Shown: piece by piece, positions 52,910 through 64,000 of the stretch
Position numbering within the stretch: position 1 is the first letter of the stretch
How the letters are laid out: the number at the start of each line of letters is the position of its first letter
Assembly: GCA_001566295.1 (NCBI GenBank)
Contig: KQ964259.1
Location: forward strand, 434,001-498,000
DNA length: 64,000 bases
Source: Microdochium bolleyi
Lineage: Eukaryota; Ascomycota; Sordariomycetes; Xylariales; Microdochiaceae
Direction of reading: 5' to 3'
Position numbers and translations under genes: made by a program
Notes under the pieces: generated by a model
Told to the model about the DNA's origin: nothing
The model's input: the letters and a program-made list of their open reading frames with translations, nothing else
The model's database searches: none

Positions 52910-55183
52910 ATGGCGGACTCGACGCCCGCAGACGTGCGGTCCTTGTTCCAGGACTTTGATGACGCTGCCGTCTTCGACTCAATGGCCGAGACATGCGCTG
53001 CCGCAAAGTGTACCAACTTCGTGGTGGAATTCGGCCACGACCGCGCTCGAGTTGCTCACGACCTTGAACCTGCTCACTTTGAGCATCTCTATGATGAATC
53101 ACAGCGGCCTCGTTCTGATTTCCCAATAAGATGGATGTAAGTTGTGTGCACGAATTTAATGGCGTTATTGTCCGCTGACGCTCCATCGCTTGACAGCAAC
53201 ATCTGGGACACAAGCAAGCAGCCACAGGTGATGAACTTTCTCGGTGAGAGGTACGACTTCTCGCCAAGGATGATCAGTATCATGAAGAAAGCCCGCGAGT
53301 TCAACCACTTGTCGGCCGAGGCGCACACTGCAGAGCCGCGTCGCAGAGCGTCTCCGGGCGGCATCACCGTAGAAAGCCACCAGATCGACCCGGAGCAAGG
53401 CAAAGCCGGGCTGCCTGCCAACGGCCAATCGACGGCGTCTTCTAGCACCCAGCACGTAGGTTCGAAAGCAAATCTACTTGCAGGCGACGATGTCAAGCTG
53501 TTCTTGTTGCTCAAGAACAAGGTCAACTACTCGTCGATAGACCAGACAGACAATGGTGAGTGCCCGTCCCTGATCATGAGCTTCTGATCCGTCAACGAGT
53601 CGACAACGGAACCATACCCTCTGACCTGCTTTGCAGCTTTGTGCATTGGCGCTCACTGGCTCCATGAACGGGTCCCGGTACCTGGATTCACGAGGAAACC
53701 AGATGTCAGCTCGCCCGAGACCTTGATGCCTTCGAAGCACTGGTTATGGCTTGTGCTCACGAATGACAGTACGTTCTTGTCGTGTCTTAAACGTTGAGTA
53801 CCGTTGCGCCCAGCGCGTCTGACCCAACTTCTGCAGACACCGTCTTGTCACTGCACGAGGCCCCGTTTCTTCCCGAGGCCAACGAGCTCCAAACTCCCGA
53901 CCGGGAGCAGTACTTTGCCGAATGCCTCAAGAACATCAGGGCTAACACCCTCAGTGTTCTTTTGCAGCTTTCAGTGAAAGGCTTTGACCAATACGCACAT
54001 AAACCACTGTCGCAGAGCTCGGTCCGCAAGGCCATGTCTGACAAGCATGGCCGCTGGTCTCGCCGCCATGGCACGAACTTCTCGATCAGCCACCTGAACG
54101 TCGAGGGGGCGAGTAATTTGTTCTATTACCTTTTTGAGGACTACGCTGCTGCCGCAACGTTCCAGGCCGCCGAACGTACCTTGAAAGAACTAGTAGGTGC
54201 CGAGACAATCTGCTCGAGACAGGACATGTGCTGACCTCACTTTCGTTAGACACCGATCGTGCTCGGAAGCGACGTAAGTAGCTCCGCCGTAGCCACTCCC
54301 ATGATGGTAGACAAGCTTACTGAAAACCACTCTCCAACTCCAGACACGCAAGATGAGGACGCAGACAGCAGGCATTATCCCCAGACTGCACAGCCTCGGC
54401 AAGGACTTGCGCGAGCTCAAGCACCTGTTCGAGAACTACAAGGCGATGATCCAGAAGATCCTGCAGACTACCCAGCCGGACAACTCCACGCTGCGCATGA
54501 CCCGGTCCACCACGTCCGGGTTGCACGATCTCGGCGATGACTCTGGCCCGCGCGACGGCGAGGAGGCGGTGCTGGTCATGGCCAAGTCTGCGCGGGAGCG
54601 CTTCGAGCGGCTCGGCGAGAGGTTGCAGTGGCTCATGCTCAACACGATCAAGGGCTACCAGGACGAGACGGTGGCGTTGTCAGACACGGTAAGCATATGC
54701 CACTCATTTGGGTGTTTCTCTTCGTCTCTCCTGGACTAACACGTTGGGGGTAAACCCTGGCGAATGAATTAGTACTTCAACCTGATGCAGCAGAAGGACA
54801 CGGCGGCGACGGCGCGGCTCAACCGCAGCGCAACGCTGCTGGCGAAGCTGTCCGTCTTCTTCCTGCCGCTCAGCTTCGTAACGAGCTACTACTCGATCCA
54901 GATCGAGGAGATGTACTCGCAGTGGCGCACGCGGGACTTTGACCAGGCGATCCTGATCACGGTGGTGCTGTCCTTTGCGGCGCTCTTCTTCTTCAACAAG
55001 CTCCTCTTCATCCTCATCGACGCGCTGGACAAGGTCGGGCCCAACTTTGAGGAGTTTTGCCGGCGCCGCTTCGCAGCGGCGGGCGTGGCGTGGCGGGAGC
55101 GGAGGAGTGCCCGGAGAGCGAAGCGGAACAGGGGCGGCGGCGGCGGCGGGGAAGACGACCTGAGTCTTGACAACAGCCGTTGA
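52910..55183 (+). CDS. CorA-like two-helix membrane protein
   Basis: 617 aa from exons 52910-53136, 53197-53555, 53637-53768, 53837-54192, 54250-54273, 54344-54688 and 54773-55183. All phases agree. CorA/Alr/Mrs2 transporters carry magnesium through pentameric pores formed by a C-terminal helix pair. Here the long cytosolic part has little obvious motif content and ends in a helical region (about 360-490). The C-terminus has two helices, LLAKLSVFFLPLSFVTSYYS and ILITVVLSFAALFFFNKLLF, then a basic tail. The first helix should end in YGMN; here it is SYYSIQIEEMYS, so the GMN selectivity motif is absent. Such GMN-less CorA-like proteins are common in filamentous fungi and their transport role is unproven. 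The 24-nt exon 54250-54273 (TPIVLGSD) is unusually short. Confidence 0.82.
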
Positions 55184-57053
55184 GCCAGAGCCAGACGAGC
55201 TGTCGTCGCTGTGTGTGGCTATCCCTGGAACTCCAGAGACGTGTGTTTGTACAATATTTTACGCTGTCCAGTAAATACAAGCCCAGGCGGGGAGCTGTGC
55301 TTTGGTCATTTCCATAAAAACCCCCACGCCGGATCCTTCCCTCGCGTTCGGTGCTCTTCCATTCAAAGCAAATTTAGAAAAGATATCTTTGCATAATGAC
55401 AATGCCCTTGTACTGCTTAGCCTTCTACTATGTAGCTGTAGGGGAAACACCGCTAGGCCGTAGAGAATCGTGGGGGTTTCCGTTCTTTCTGTTGCGCCAA
55501 GGACTGCCACTTGCAGCCGCCTCAAAGGACCCCCCCCCCCTTGCCAGGGCTGTGGGGCTGTAGTTAATCACATGCCTGACTTCCCGATCTGTGCTGGGCT
55601 ACAAATGCAAATGGGAAAAGCTTGCTGGCTGGCAGCGGTTGCACACGGATAGCCTCTTTTTCTGTGCTGCAGCTTCTGGTTTTACTCGGGTAAATAGTTA
55701 GAGCCATGGGATGGTGTGTAATTCCCATTATGTATTTCTACATCTTTCCGCGCGGGGGTGAGATATCCGTCCCGGCCCCCCTTTGGGACTGGTTTGTACC
55801 GATTCGCTGTGTAAGGTGACAGAGGGCACGCGAGCGAGTTCTAGTACGGTTTACTGGCCCCCCCTGGCACGCGACCACCTTTTTCAGTAGTGCGTGAGCG
55901 GCAAGTGGTTGGCTGCCTACTACTTCACTCGTCAGAGCCGTCACATGATGTGAACAAGCAGCGCCCCCGGCATGGCGGAACGGGTTTATCGGGCTTGTAA
56001 AGGAGCGTAGGTAGGGCCGGCGGCAGGGCGGACGCGGACGCGGACACGGCGCAGCTGCAAGTGGGGGAGGAGTGTGTGTGTGAATGGGATAGGATGGGTG
56101 GTCGCTTTTTCGCCTCCCCCGCTGACGATCGTCGGCACCAACCTGGGAAGGTTCGGCTGGGTGCGACTCTCGAGACCGGACCCGGTTCCGGGAAGCTGTC
56201 CGCGGACTCCTCAGCTGTAGCAATGGCTCGAGACGGAATCTCGTCATGGACTGCGGCTACCTGCTGCGATGAGGCTTGCATGCGTGCGCAGTTGTCCCTC
56301 GCAGAGCCTCGCAGAGGTCCTGGTCCTGACGATGGAAAGAAAGGGTGGGTTCTCGAATCTGGAAAGAAGAACCTTGCGGGCAGCGGCGGTGTGCTTGCTT
56401 GGGGCGGGCTTGATCCAGGGTCCAGGCACACAGCAAACCTTCTGCAGGCCGCGGCCCCTGGGCTGGCCTCCGCTACTTGAGCCATGTACCTCGAGGAAGC
56501 CACTGCGTCGTTGCAACAAGCCAAGCCGTGCTGCGCTCTCCGCCACGCTGGTGGCACAGCCACCAGGCACAATGACGTTGCCTTGTGTCTCGCCGGCAGC
56601 TGCGGTTGCACATGCCGGCTGGGGTCCACGGATGCTGTTGATGCTGCTGCCAGATTCTGGAACCTCAAGGTAGAGTACTCTAAGGGCCCCCACACTGCCT
56701 TTGCTAGCAGCAGACTAGCGGCAGCTTCATCTCTAACCACCACCCCTGGCCTGCCAGGAAAGCGACCCTTGCAAAAGTGTCAACAGACCCGACACCACCA
56801 GCACTTTCCTAAACGGTGCCTCCCTCGTCTCCTCCTCTGCCTCTTCTCCCATTTTCTTCTTCTCCTCATAGTCCCGCCTCAAACCTACGCCAGGCACCAC
56901 AGAAGCCCGTCTCGTCCTCAAACCACCATCGACCTGCCTGCGGCCGACGACTCTCCGGACTCCGTCTCCGAGCACGAGCACGAACGCAACACACGGCGGG
57001 GCACATCGATACGGACCCCTTTACACAATCACCGCCAACACCACCACCCAGCC
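55184..57053. other. Intergenic, no gene recognised; EKI1 promoter
   Basis: 1.9 kb. It contains a run of C at 55530-55540 and pyrimidine-rich sequence from about 56815 before the EKI1 start. The overlapping frames at 55925-56743 (-) and 56269-56673 (+) look arbitrary. Confidence 0.45.
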
Positions 57054-58450
57054 ATGCTTTCTCTCGAGCCTGGCACGCCAAACGGTGCTGCCAATGGCGT
57101 GGCCAACGGCAAGGCTAACGGCAACGGCCCACATTCCTCCTCTCTCAACGGAGCCAGCATCCCCTACATCCCGCTCGCCTACGACGGCGCAGAACCCGAC
57201 TCCTCTCCGCGACGCCTCATCTTTGCTCTGAGACCCGACTGGGCTGCCGACGACTCCAACCTGGAGCTCATCCGCTTTACTGATGGCATCACAAACACCC
57301 TCCTCAAGGCCGTAAACCGCCGCCCCGGCCTCACAGCCCAGCAGGTCGACAGCGACGCCATCCTGCTCCGCGCGTATGGCAACGGCACCGACGTCCTCAT
57401 TGACCGCCTCCGCGAGACACAGAACCACGAATTGCTCATGCACCACGGCCTCGCCCCCGAGCTGCTCGCCCGCTTCCAGAATGGCATGCTCTACCGCTAC
57501 ATCCCCGGCAAGGTCACCTCGCCCGCAGACCTGCGGACGCGGCCCATTTACAGAGCCGTTGCGAAGCGTCTCGCCCAGTGGCACGCCGTCGTCCCCTGCA
57601 TACATGACTCAGACTCGCCCATGGCCAAAGGCGTCAAGGCCCAGCCGCTGGTCGACCAGGTCGCGCCCTCGAAGCCCCGGCCGAACGTGTGGACGGTTAT
57701 GCAGAAGTGGATCCTGGCCCTGCCCACGACGACAGACGCCCAGCGGACACGACAGGCCGAGCTGCAGGCCGAGCTGGCACGTCTGGTCCTCGAGTTCAGT
57801 CAGCGGCCTGGGCTGGGGAAGAATGGGGTAAGTTCATTGTCAAACTTGCTGCAACAGTCTGAGGTTTGGTCTAGAGTACTGACTTTTGATGTGCTTCTCC
57901 TTCGATATAGCTTGTCTTCGCGCACTGCGACCTGCTCAGCGGCAACGTGATCATCGAGCCGGAGTCCGTCCCTGCCAAGGCCACAGCCAACGGCAACGGC
58001 TGCTCATCCGTCTCTGTCAACTTCATCGACTACGAGTACGCAACTCCCTCGCCGGCGGCCTTTGACATTGCCAACCACCTTGCCGAGTGGGGTGGCTTTG
58101 ACTGCGACTTCAGCGTGCTGCCGACCGTGTCGCAGAGGACCGAGTTCATCCGCGAGTACATCCACTCGTACTTCAGCCTCGTCGCAGACAAACCTGCGGA
58201 CCTGGACGAGGAGGCCGAGGTTTCCAAGCTGTGCGCCGAGGTCGACCATTTCCGCGGAGTGCCAGGCTTCTACTGGGGCATCTGGGCCCTGATCCAGGCG
58301 ACCATCTCAGATATCGACTTTGACTACGCCGCGTATGCCGAGGTCCGGCTTGGCGAGCATTCTGCGTGGAGGGACGAGTTGTCCGGGTCCCGGGAGAAGC
58401 AAGGAAAGGAGATGCCCTTGAGGGAGAGGAGATGGGCGCAACTAGAATAA
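57054..58450 (+). CDS. EKI1: Ethanolamine kinase
   Basis: 437 aa from exons 57054-57827 and 57911-58450; intron 57828-57910 has a GTAAGT donor and TATAG acceptor. Phosphorylates ethanolamine, the first step of the CDP-ethanolamine (Kennedy) route to phosphatidylethanolamine. The N-terminal lobe has ITNTLLKAVNR and a nucleotide-loop segment near LLRAYGNGTDVLIDR. The Brenner-type catalytic motif is FAHCDLLSGNVI (His263, Asp265 as base, Asn270), and the choline-kinase signature is FIDYEYA (Asp298). HxDLLxxN favours ethanolamine over choline kinase, which usually has HNDTQYGN; this is family knowledge. The C-terminus carries GFYWGIWALIQATISDIDFD. The ATG at 57054 (GCCATGCTT) is chosen; the frame is open upstream but unconserved. 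The N-terminus (about 40 aa) is Asn/Gly-rich. Confidence 0.92.
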
Positions 58451-60885
58451 GCCAGTATGGCTTGTGGCGTTTCGCAGACACCGAGCGCGAGACGTCATGT
58501 CTGACTGCACGCTCCCTGGCCACGACAACTTGCTCAAGTTTGGGGATCGGCATGGTCAGTTTCGCAGCGGGATACACGCACTCCATCGTGGGCGTCTCGC
58601 AGGCCCCGCGCGGCACCACATGATGCCCGAACCGAGCCAAGGCGTTAAAGTCAGGAGCGCACTCAGTTTACGACTTGCTCCACGTCACAGTGCTGCAATA
58701 CGACCGGCCCAAATACATTGAACGATGTCGACAACAGCGCATAGACCGCGATTCCACGATATCGACTATTCATATTTTCTTCTTTCCTGGTTCGTTCTTT
58801 TTCACCTTTTAATACTGCATCAACTTCAGGCAAGCGAGCGGCTCGAGACATACGCACACGATTCAACATGTGACTTTGGGATGGGAGGAATGATACGAGG
58901 GCATAGAGGCGTTGGCCGGATACTTCGAATGGGGGAGCTTAAGTAGACATACACATCTGACCCACGAAGCAGTCGGATGGGGAGTACAGACAATCACGGC
59001 TCATAAAGACGAGAGAGCATGATTTAAGCTGCAGTGGAGGAGAGGCCAGGGGAGAAAAGCTAGGGGGCAGTCAGGAGAGGCTCGAAAAGAGAGAGCATCG
59101 TCTCCTATCCTTTGCGAGCAGGGGAGCGACAACAGAGGGGGAAAATCCACAATGAAAAGACTGTTCCGCAGTGGCATTGTCGCTTCCGTGTAAATTGTGG
59201 GTGTCGTGACCTATGTTGTTGTGGCGATCCAGCTCTTGTCCGCGTAGCTGGTAGTACCGGCGCGGACAGTGGCTCGATCAGATATCGAGCGCTTACGGAC
59301 GACCGCATTTCTTATCTCGTGAATACAACCATGCACGGCGACGACCCGTGGCTTGAGGAGATCGAACGAGATCATGGGCTGCCAGACAAAGAAGAGAGAA
59401 AGAGAGTGAGGGAGGGTCGCATCCTCGCCGTCTCTTTCTAGAGGCCTGAAATCATAGAAGCATAGTGTAATACAACTATCTTTTTGGTCCTCGCACTGAT
59501 ACTCATTAAATGTGAAAAATCAATGCCCTTTCTGTAAAGAATATTTTGCATGCGGCTCGCTGGCTATCTTGGTTTATTATAGTAGCAGCGGCGGCGGCAA
59601 AACGAGCTCGGAACGCCTCCGTATATGTAACACGTACGTGCAACAAACTGTCATCACCTTGTATGAGCGACATCAAACCACCAAAGAGAAATGACGATCG
59701 AACGGGAGGGGGTTTCGGCTCTGATGAGCCTCTGGTAGCGTATGTGTATAGATATGTCTGTCTGTGTGTGCCGCTGGTTTTACTTCGAGTGAGTACCCCC
59801 CACGCAGGGAATTCAAGGGATGAAGAATGAATGGAAGGAAGTCGATGCCCACGATGCTCACTGATTTAGTGGACGGACATCCTCCTCGCGGCCAGGTCTG
59901 TGTAGAACCTAGCTTTCCCTGCTCGGATCCAGGGGTTTGCCGCCGCTTTACCGGACAGGCTGTGTCGCCGCCTCTCTTGAGGACAGGCGGGCACTGCTGT
60001 TGTCAGTGGATAGGGTTTCTCGCAAGCCTTGGTCTGTCTACCACGCACTGAAGGCCATCGAGACAGAAAAAAACTTGTGGCTGCGACAGGCGAGCGTCAG
60101 AGGTTCCTGACTCAAAATTATCACATCTTTCACACAAATACCCGCTCTTCCGGAACCTAGACGGTTTTCTGTACTTCCTGCTGCGTTATCTACTTGCCCA
60201 GTGAAGCGAGACGAGGAGGAGGAAAGATTAAGATGGTGGTGAGACGACTAACTCTCAGCTCCCTGCAAGGTGAACAATGCTGACGAAAAACCAAACTGCG
60301 AAGTAAATATCTGATCTTCCTCTGGGAAGACCCAGAAAGGACCGATAGGCTCTCAGGCATAGCTACGAGGCATAAAGCTTGATACAAAGTATCAATTTCC
60401 ATGCTCCATGGGGCCATTGTGGGATGACTTGGTGTCTGTCGACGACACACCCCTGGTGCTTGCTTGCCCACGAATCCGAGAACCCCAGTGAAGGACGACG
60501 CACACACAATTCTTTTCCTGCCCTTACTGCTGCGAACACCTTCGCTATCACAAGCGCTATTGTTTTAAGACAACATCGAGAGGTCATGAGAACCGAACGA
60601 CCTTAACACCGCAGATCACGTCTCACCTGTGGATGCAACCCCAAACCTTCTTCTAGCCCCCATCTGCGCCGCTGCATGCGATATGCAGCTGGCAGCTCAA
60701 TGTGCAGCAATATTTTCTCTTCCCTTTGCCGCTTGCGTCGGTCAATGAGAGTTGGTTGTCTCCCAGTCATCTCTCCGCAAGACGTCTTGGAAGGAACAGT
60801 TCACTACAATAGCTAGCACGGTCATTGTCCCGCCTAGTCAACGACCAGCTCCCGGGGAAGAGCAGCTTGCATGTCCGTGCCACGA

Positions 60886-60907
60886 CAGCAGCAGCAGCAG
60901 CAGCAGC
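60886..60907. repeat. (CAG)7 microsatellite
   Basis: 22 bp of CAG units, 100 bp from a complementary CTG run. Confidence 0.85.
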
Positions 60908-61007
60908 GACCAACTGCCCATGAGCAGAGAGCAGAAACATGCCTGCGGCGGCATGCTGCCTGCCAACCCCCCGAGATAAGCTCGCACAGCCTCGGCCAGT
61001 AGTGGCT

Positions 61008-61025
61008 TGCTGCTGCTGCTGCTGC
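61008..61025. repeat. (TGC)6 microsatellite
   Basis: 18 bp of TGC/CTG units, the complement of the CAG run at 60886-60907. Confidence 0.85.
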
Positions 61026-64000
61026 GCGACCGTCACGCTCGCTCCTCCTCCGGCCGGGGCATGCAGTTCGTGACCAGGCATCGAGCAATGTGGGCACTCT
61101 GTTCAATCACCGAACCGAGATACACAAGAGAAAAACACCGCAAACCCGTCCCGTCCGCACTCACGCGCGCGCGCGCAAGCACCCCGGCCGTGGATACCGA
61201 ACGTGACACACACACAGATACACGTCCCACGCACTTCTGTCTACCCGTCCTGGGCTGAGAAGTGTCAGGGTGCCCGCACCCTCTGAAATGACAAGTTCAG
61301 CTTGAAAAGCTTTTGGCCTCTGCGCCTTGCTCCCGCAACGCGTTTCCTGTACCTGCTTCACTCCTAGGTCCGCTTTTTCGTCCCGCTCCTCAAGTGGGCA
61401 GGCTGATAAGCCCTGGACGTTGCGTCCGGGATTTGGTCCGTAGCCAGCCCCGATGACGACGGGATATTGACAGCCAATCTGGTTTTTCCTCTCCTCTCTT
61501 TCTACACCGGCTGCTGTTGACATCCTGACGTAGTGTAGAGCCGGGAAAACAGGCTGGGAGGGGACGGATCTCCAGACATGAGGGGAAAAGTCAGAGATGA
61601 TCGGGGGTTCTGCGAGCTGCAGGAGCTCTGGTGGCCGTTGAGCTATCACGACCTGGGCGCATGACACACGGTCGCGAGCCGAGCGATTGTCGCATCATGC
61701 AGCGGCTCTGGCAAAGAGGTGTCATCCGCCGAGCTTGCCCTGTCCAACCCGACTCTATAACAGCTCATCATGACGAGGTTTCTTTCTGTCACAAGGCGAG
61801 GTGATCGATGCTACCCTGCGACGACACCCTAGGCCGCCCCAGCAGTCCATATGCCGAGCAGGCTTGTTATGATTGGTGGGCCGCGGTGCGATGGGAACGC
61901 GGTGCTTTGTAACAGTCCGAATGGCGACCACCTTCTCACGCTCGGAGCAGGGGTGAGGAGGCTGGCGGGCTCCGGGCAGTTGTTGGATCTGCATCGGCGC
62001 TCGAAGCGGAATCTGCCGCTGGGTAAATGCATCTTGAATGGGACAGGTGATTATGCACCCGAGCCGCCTTGCACCGGCAGAAAAGGACCATGTCGACGTA
62101 GGACGGGGCCAGGGTGACCAGGCGCTCCAGCTGTTGCCTCATCGTGGGCCGTCGTGTGTTGCGCCATGGTTCGGCACTTGGAGGTTGGGTGCAGGCTCTC
62201 AACGCACATGTTGCTTCTTCCGGGGTGCGATCGGCAGGCCACCCCATGCACCGCGCCAGGGTCTGCCGAAGAGTCTCGCCGAGTACCACGGCGGCATGGC
62301 ACAGGGCGCACAGCCAAAGGCCCAGGCACGGCCAGCTACTGTGTATCAACGTTGTATAATGTGACAGGGCACCCCGTGGCCTCTTGCCTCCCTCCCGCTG
62401 TGGCATGTGAGGCAGCTGCTGAGCGTCTCTGCTGGCGTGATACGTTCGTCCATGGCACTCGTGCTGCGTGACATCTTCGCGGGACCAGGTGTGAGAGTGA
62501 GATTGTCGCAACGGGTGGTCCTGCCGTCGTATGATGCCTTTGCTTGGAGTACGATCGTGACTAAACAAACACTCACTTTTGCTAGCCTGCAAATAGTGTA
62601 TCCTGACGTGTGCTTCCTTTCCTCTTACTGCTCTAGTAGACGAGGCTCGTTCGCGATGTACGCGACGATTTGTTAGTAATAGTCCCCTCCCAAATCTGGT
62701 CCCGTGCTAGGATGGATTAGTAAACACCGGCGGCGTGGGGACCCCTGTCGTTGCGTTTATCCCTGGCGATGTGCTTTGTACAGTAGTACCCATGGTACTC
62801 GGAAGGAACCGAGAGACCATCTCAGTCGTCAAAAGACTGTGATTGTCAGGGAGGAATGAGGCACTTCTCTGCATGGCTCAATGGGTGCAGCCCAAGCCTA
62901 CTTTTCATGTCCTGGTACAGTGTCTGCCAGATTTCGAGGAAGAGTGTTCGACCTGACTGACGCAGCCAGCAGATCGAGATTGAACAGTTCGTTGCGAAGA
63001 TCAGACTGATCGATAAGGTGGCAACTCGTGGTTTTTTTTCAGTTTCCTTAGATTTGAAGGATCATTGGCACTGGTAACGACAGTGTGCGACGCTCTCGGA
63101 CCGTGCAGAGCACCAGATATGGCAGGCGAAAGAGCCCGTCCTCAATAGCAACAGTGTCCCATGGACGCACTGTTGTGCATCCCCTCTGTATCTTGCCCAC
63201 CCGCCAGTCCCATCTTCGGGTATGGAACAATGAAAAGGCAGAGCGGAGCTCACAATAACGGAACAGAGACCCGAAGTTCTCAACCGCATAAATGTGGACC
63301 AGCTGTTGTGCTGATGCTTTCTCAATGACCGACTGGCGGAGATCCCTGTACTTAAAACGGCGGTTGCCTTCATCAGCCCCGGGCACTGCTGTCAAGTCGA
63401 TTGGGCGCGTCCTGGCCCACACAGGGCCAGAGACGAGTACGGCAATGCTCTTTTGGCTTGTGATCGTGGTTGGCGACATATCTTCTTTCCGCGCATGCCT
63501 CATAGGGACGCTGTGCTTGCGGCGGATTACTGGCCCCAGCTTTGTTCACCGCTTCTTGGCTCAGAAACGTGTCATCCGCCGCCGAGCTCGAATCTATCCT
63601 GGACAAGCTCTTGTTGGGTCGTCGGCTCGAGCTGGTGCCATGGCTTCAGCTTGTCCAGCTGATCCACCCGAGCTGACTTTCCCTGTTTGGACTTCTCAGC
63701 TACGAAGCCGAGCTAGCCAGGCATGTCTGAACGCACAACCGATTGGCGAACGAAATGCAGCTGATGGCGCGTTGTCCCGCAAGCTCGTTATAATACTACT
63801 TGCTCGTGCTGGACCACCGGTTGCTCGCTGCAACACAGTGGCCGGCCGCGACCTGCAGCATCCGTGGCCGAGCAGGGTATTGGTGCGCGTCCGCAAATCA
63901 GCATCGCGTTCGGACCTGCGGAAATTGTTCGCGGTCGTGGAATTGCGGGTGAGATAGCCGTGGCTGTGGTTGCCCTGCACCTCCTTCACTTTTGTACAGG

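Larger units (their letters stand above)
58451..64000. other. 5.5 kb right-end region without a recognised gene
   Basis: No open frame here shows family motifs, a signal peptide or exon structure that I can support. It holds CAG and CTG runs (60886-60907, 61008-61025), an alternating GC stretch near 61163-61175 and short CA repeats near 61208. A gene ending outside the window, or a non-coding RNA, cannot be excluded. Confidence 0.4.

Noticed and set aside
61936..62592. 218-codon frame on the minus strand in the right-end region
   Set aside because: Some stretches look protein-like, but there is no motif, no supporting splice structure, and the composition is Arg/Cys/Pro/His-rich as in chance frames.
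63292..63957. 221-codon frame on the plus strand near the right edge
   Set aside because: No domain or signal; competing frames on the other strand look no worse.

Overview
The window is nuclear DNA of a filamentous ascomycete, most likely a sordariomycete. It is GC-rich, with short spliceosomal introns (mostly 43-115 nt) carrying GTRNGT donors and CTRAC-type branch points. Its proteins (NAF1, calnexin, MSH5, EMC5, CFEM-type and GPI-anchored proteins) are fungal, and genes lie on both strands with no operons. I assembled 22 protein-coding genes by reading exons in frame across splice sites, plus one U6 snRNA gene. All exon joins keep the reading frame and give whole-codon totals. I cannot name the species.

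Layout, left to right. 0-9 kb: ALG9 mannosyltransferase (-), NAF1 (+), a membrane SH3 protein (+). 9-20.6 kb: a long gene-free stretch, a degenerate Tpt1/KptA-like protein (+), a peroxisomal crotonase (-), an RBM25-type splicing factor (-) divergent from mitoribosomal protein bS21m (+), and a class V aminotransferase (-). 20.9-29.4 kb: an unrecognised mitochondrial protein (-) divergent from the mRNA export adaptor YRA1/ALY (+), a 6-phosphogluconate-dehydrogenase-like oxidoreductase (-) and a cytochrome P450 (+). 29.8-39 kb: U6 snRNA (-) with a downstream B box, an F-box protein (-), calnexin (-), and methylthioribulose-1-phosphate dehydratase (+). 39.4-50.5 kb: a Cys-rich GPI-anchor candidate (-), a HAD hydrolase (-) divergent from EMC5 (+), MSH5 (+), and a CFEM-like GPI-anchor candidate (-). 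51.4-58.5 kb: a GNAT acetyltransferase (-) divergent from a CorA-like membrane protein (+), and ethanolamine kinase (+). From 58.5 kb to the end I see no convincing gene.

Most genes are housekeeping. Several share cell compartments: ALG9, calnexin and EMC5 act in ER glycosylation and folding; NAF1, U6, RBM25 and YRA1 act in RNP assembly, splicing and export; bS21m and the unrecognised protein belong to mitochondria. This is functional company, not a cluster. No secondary-metabolite cluster, transposon, CRISPR array or phage-like element was found. The strongest candidate for something undescribed is the Tpt1-fold protein at 11.8-12.8 kb: it keeps the family's architecture but has lost several active-site signatures.
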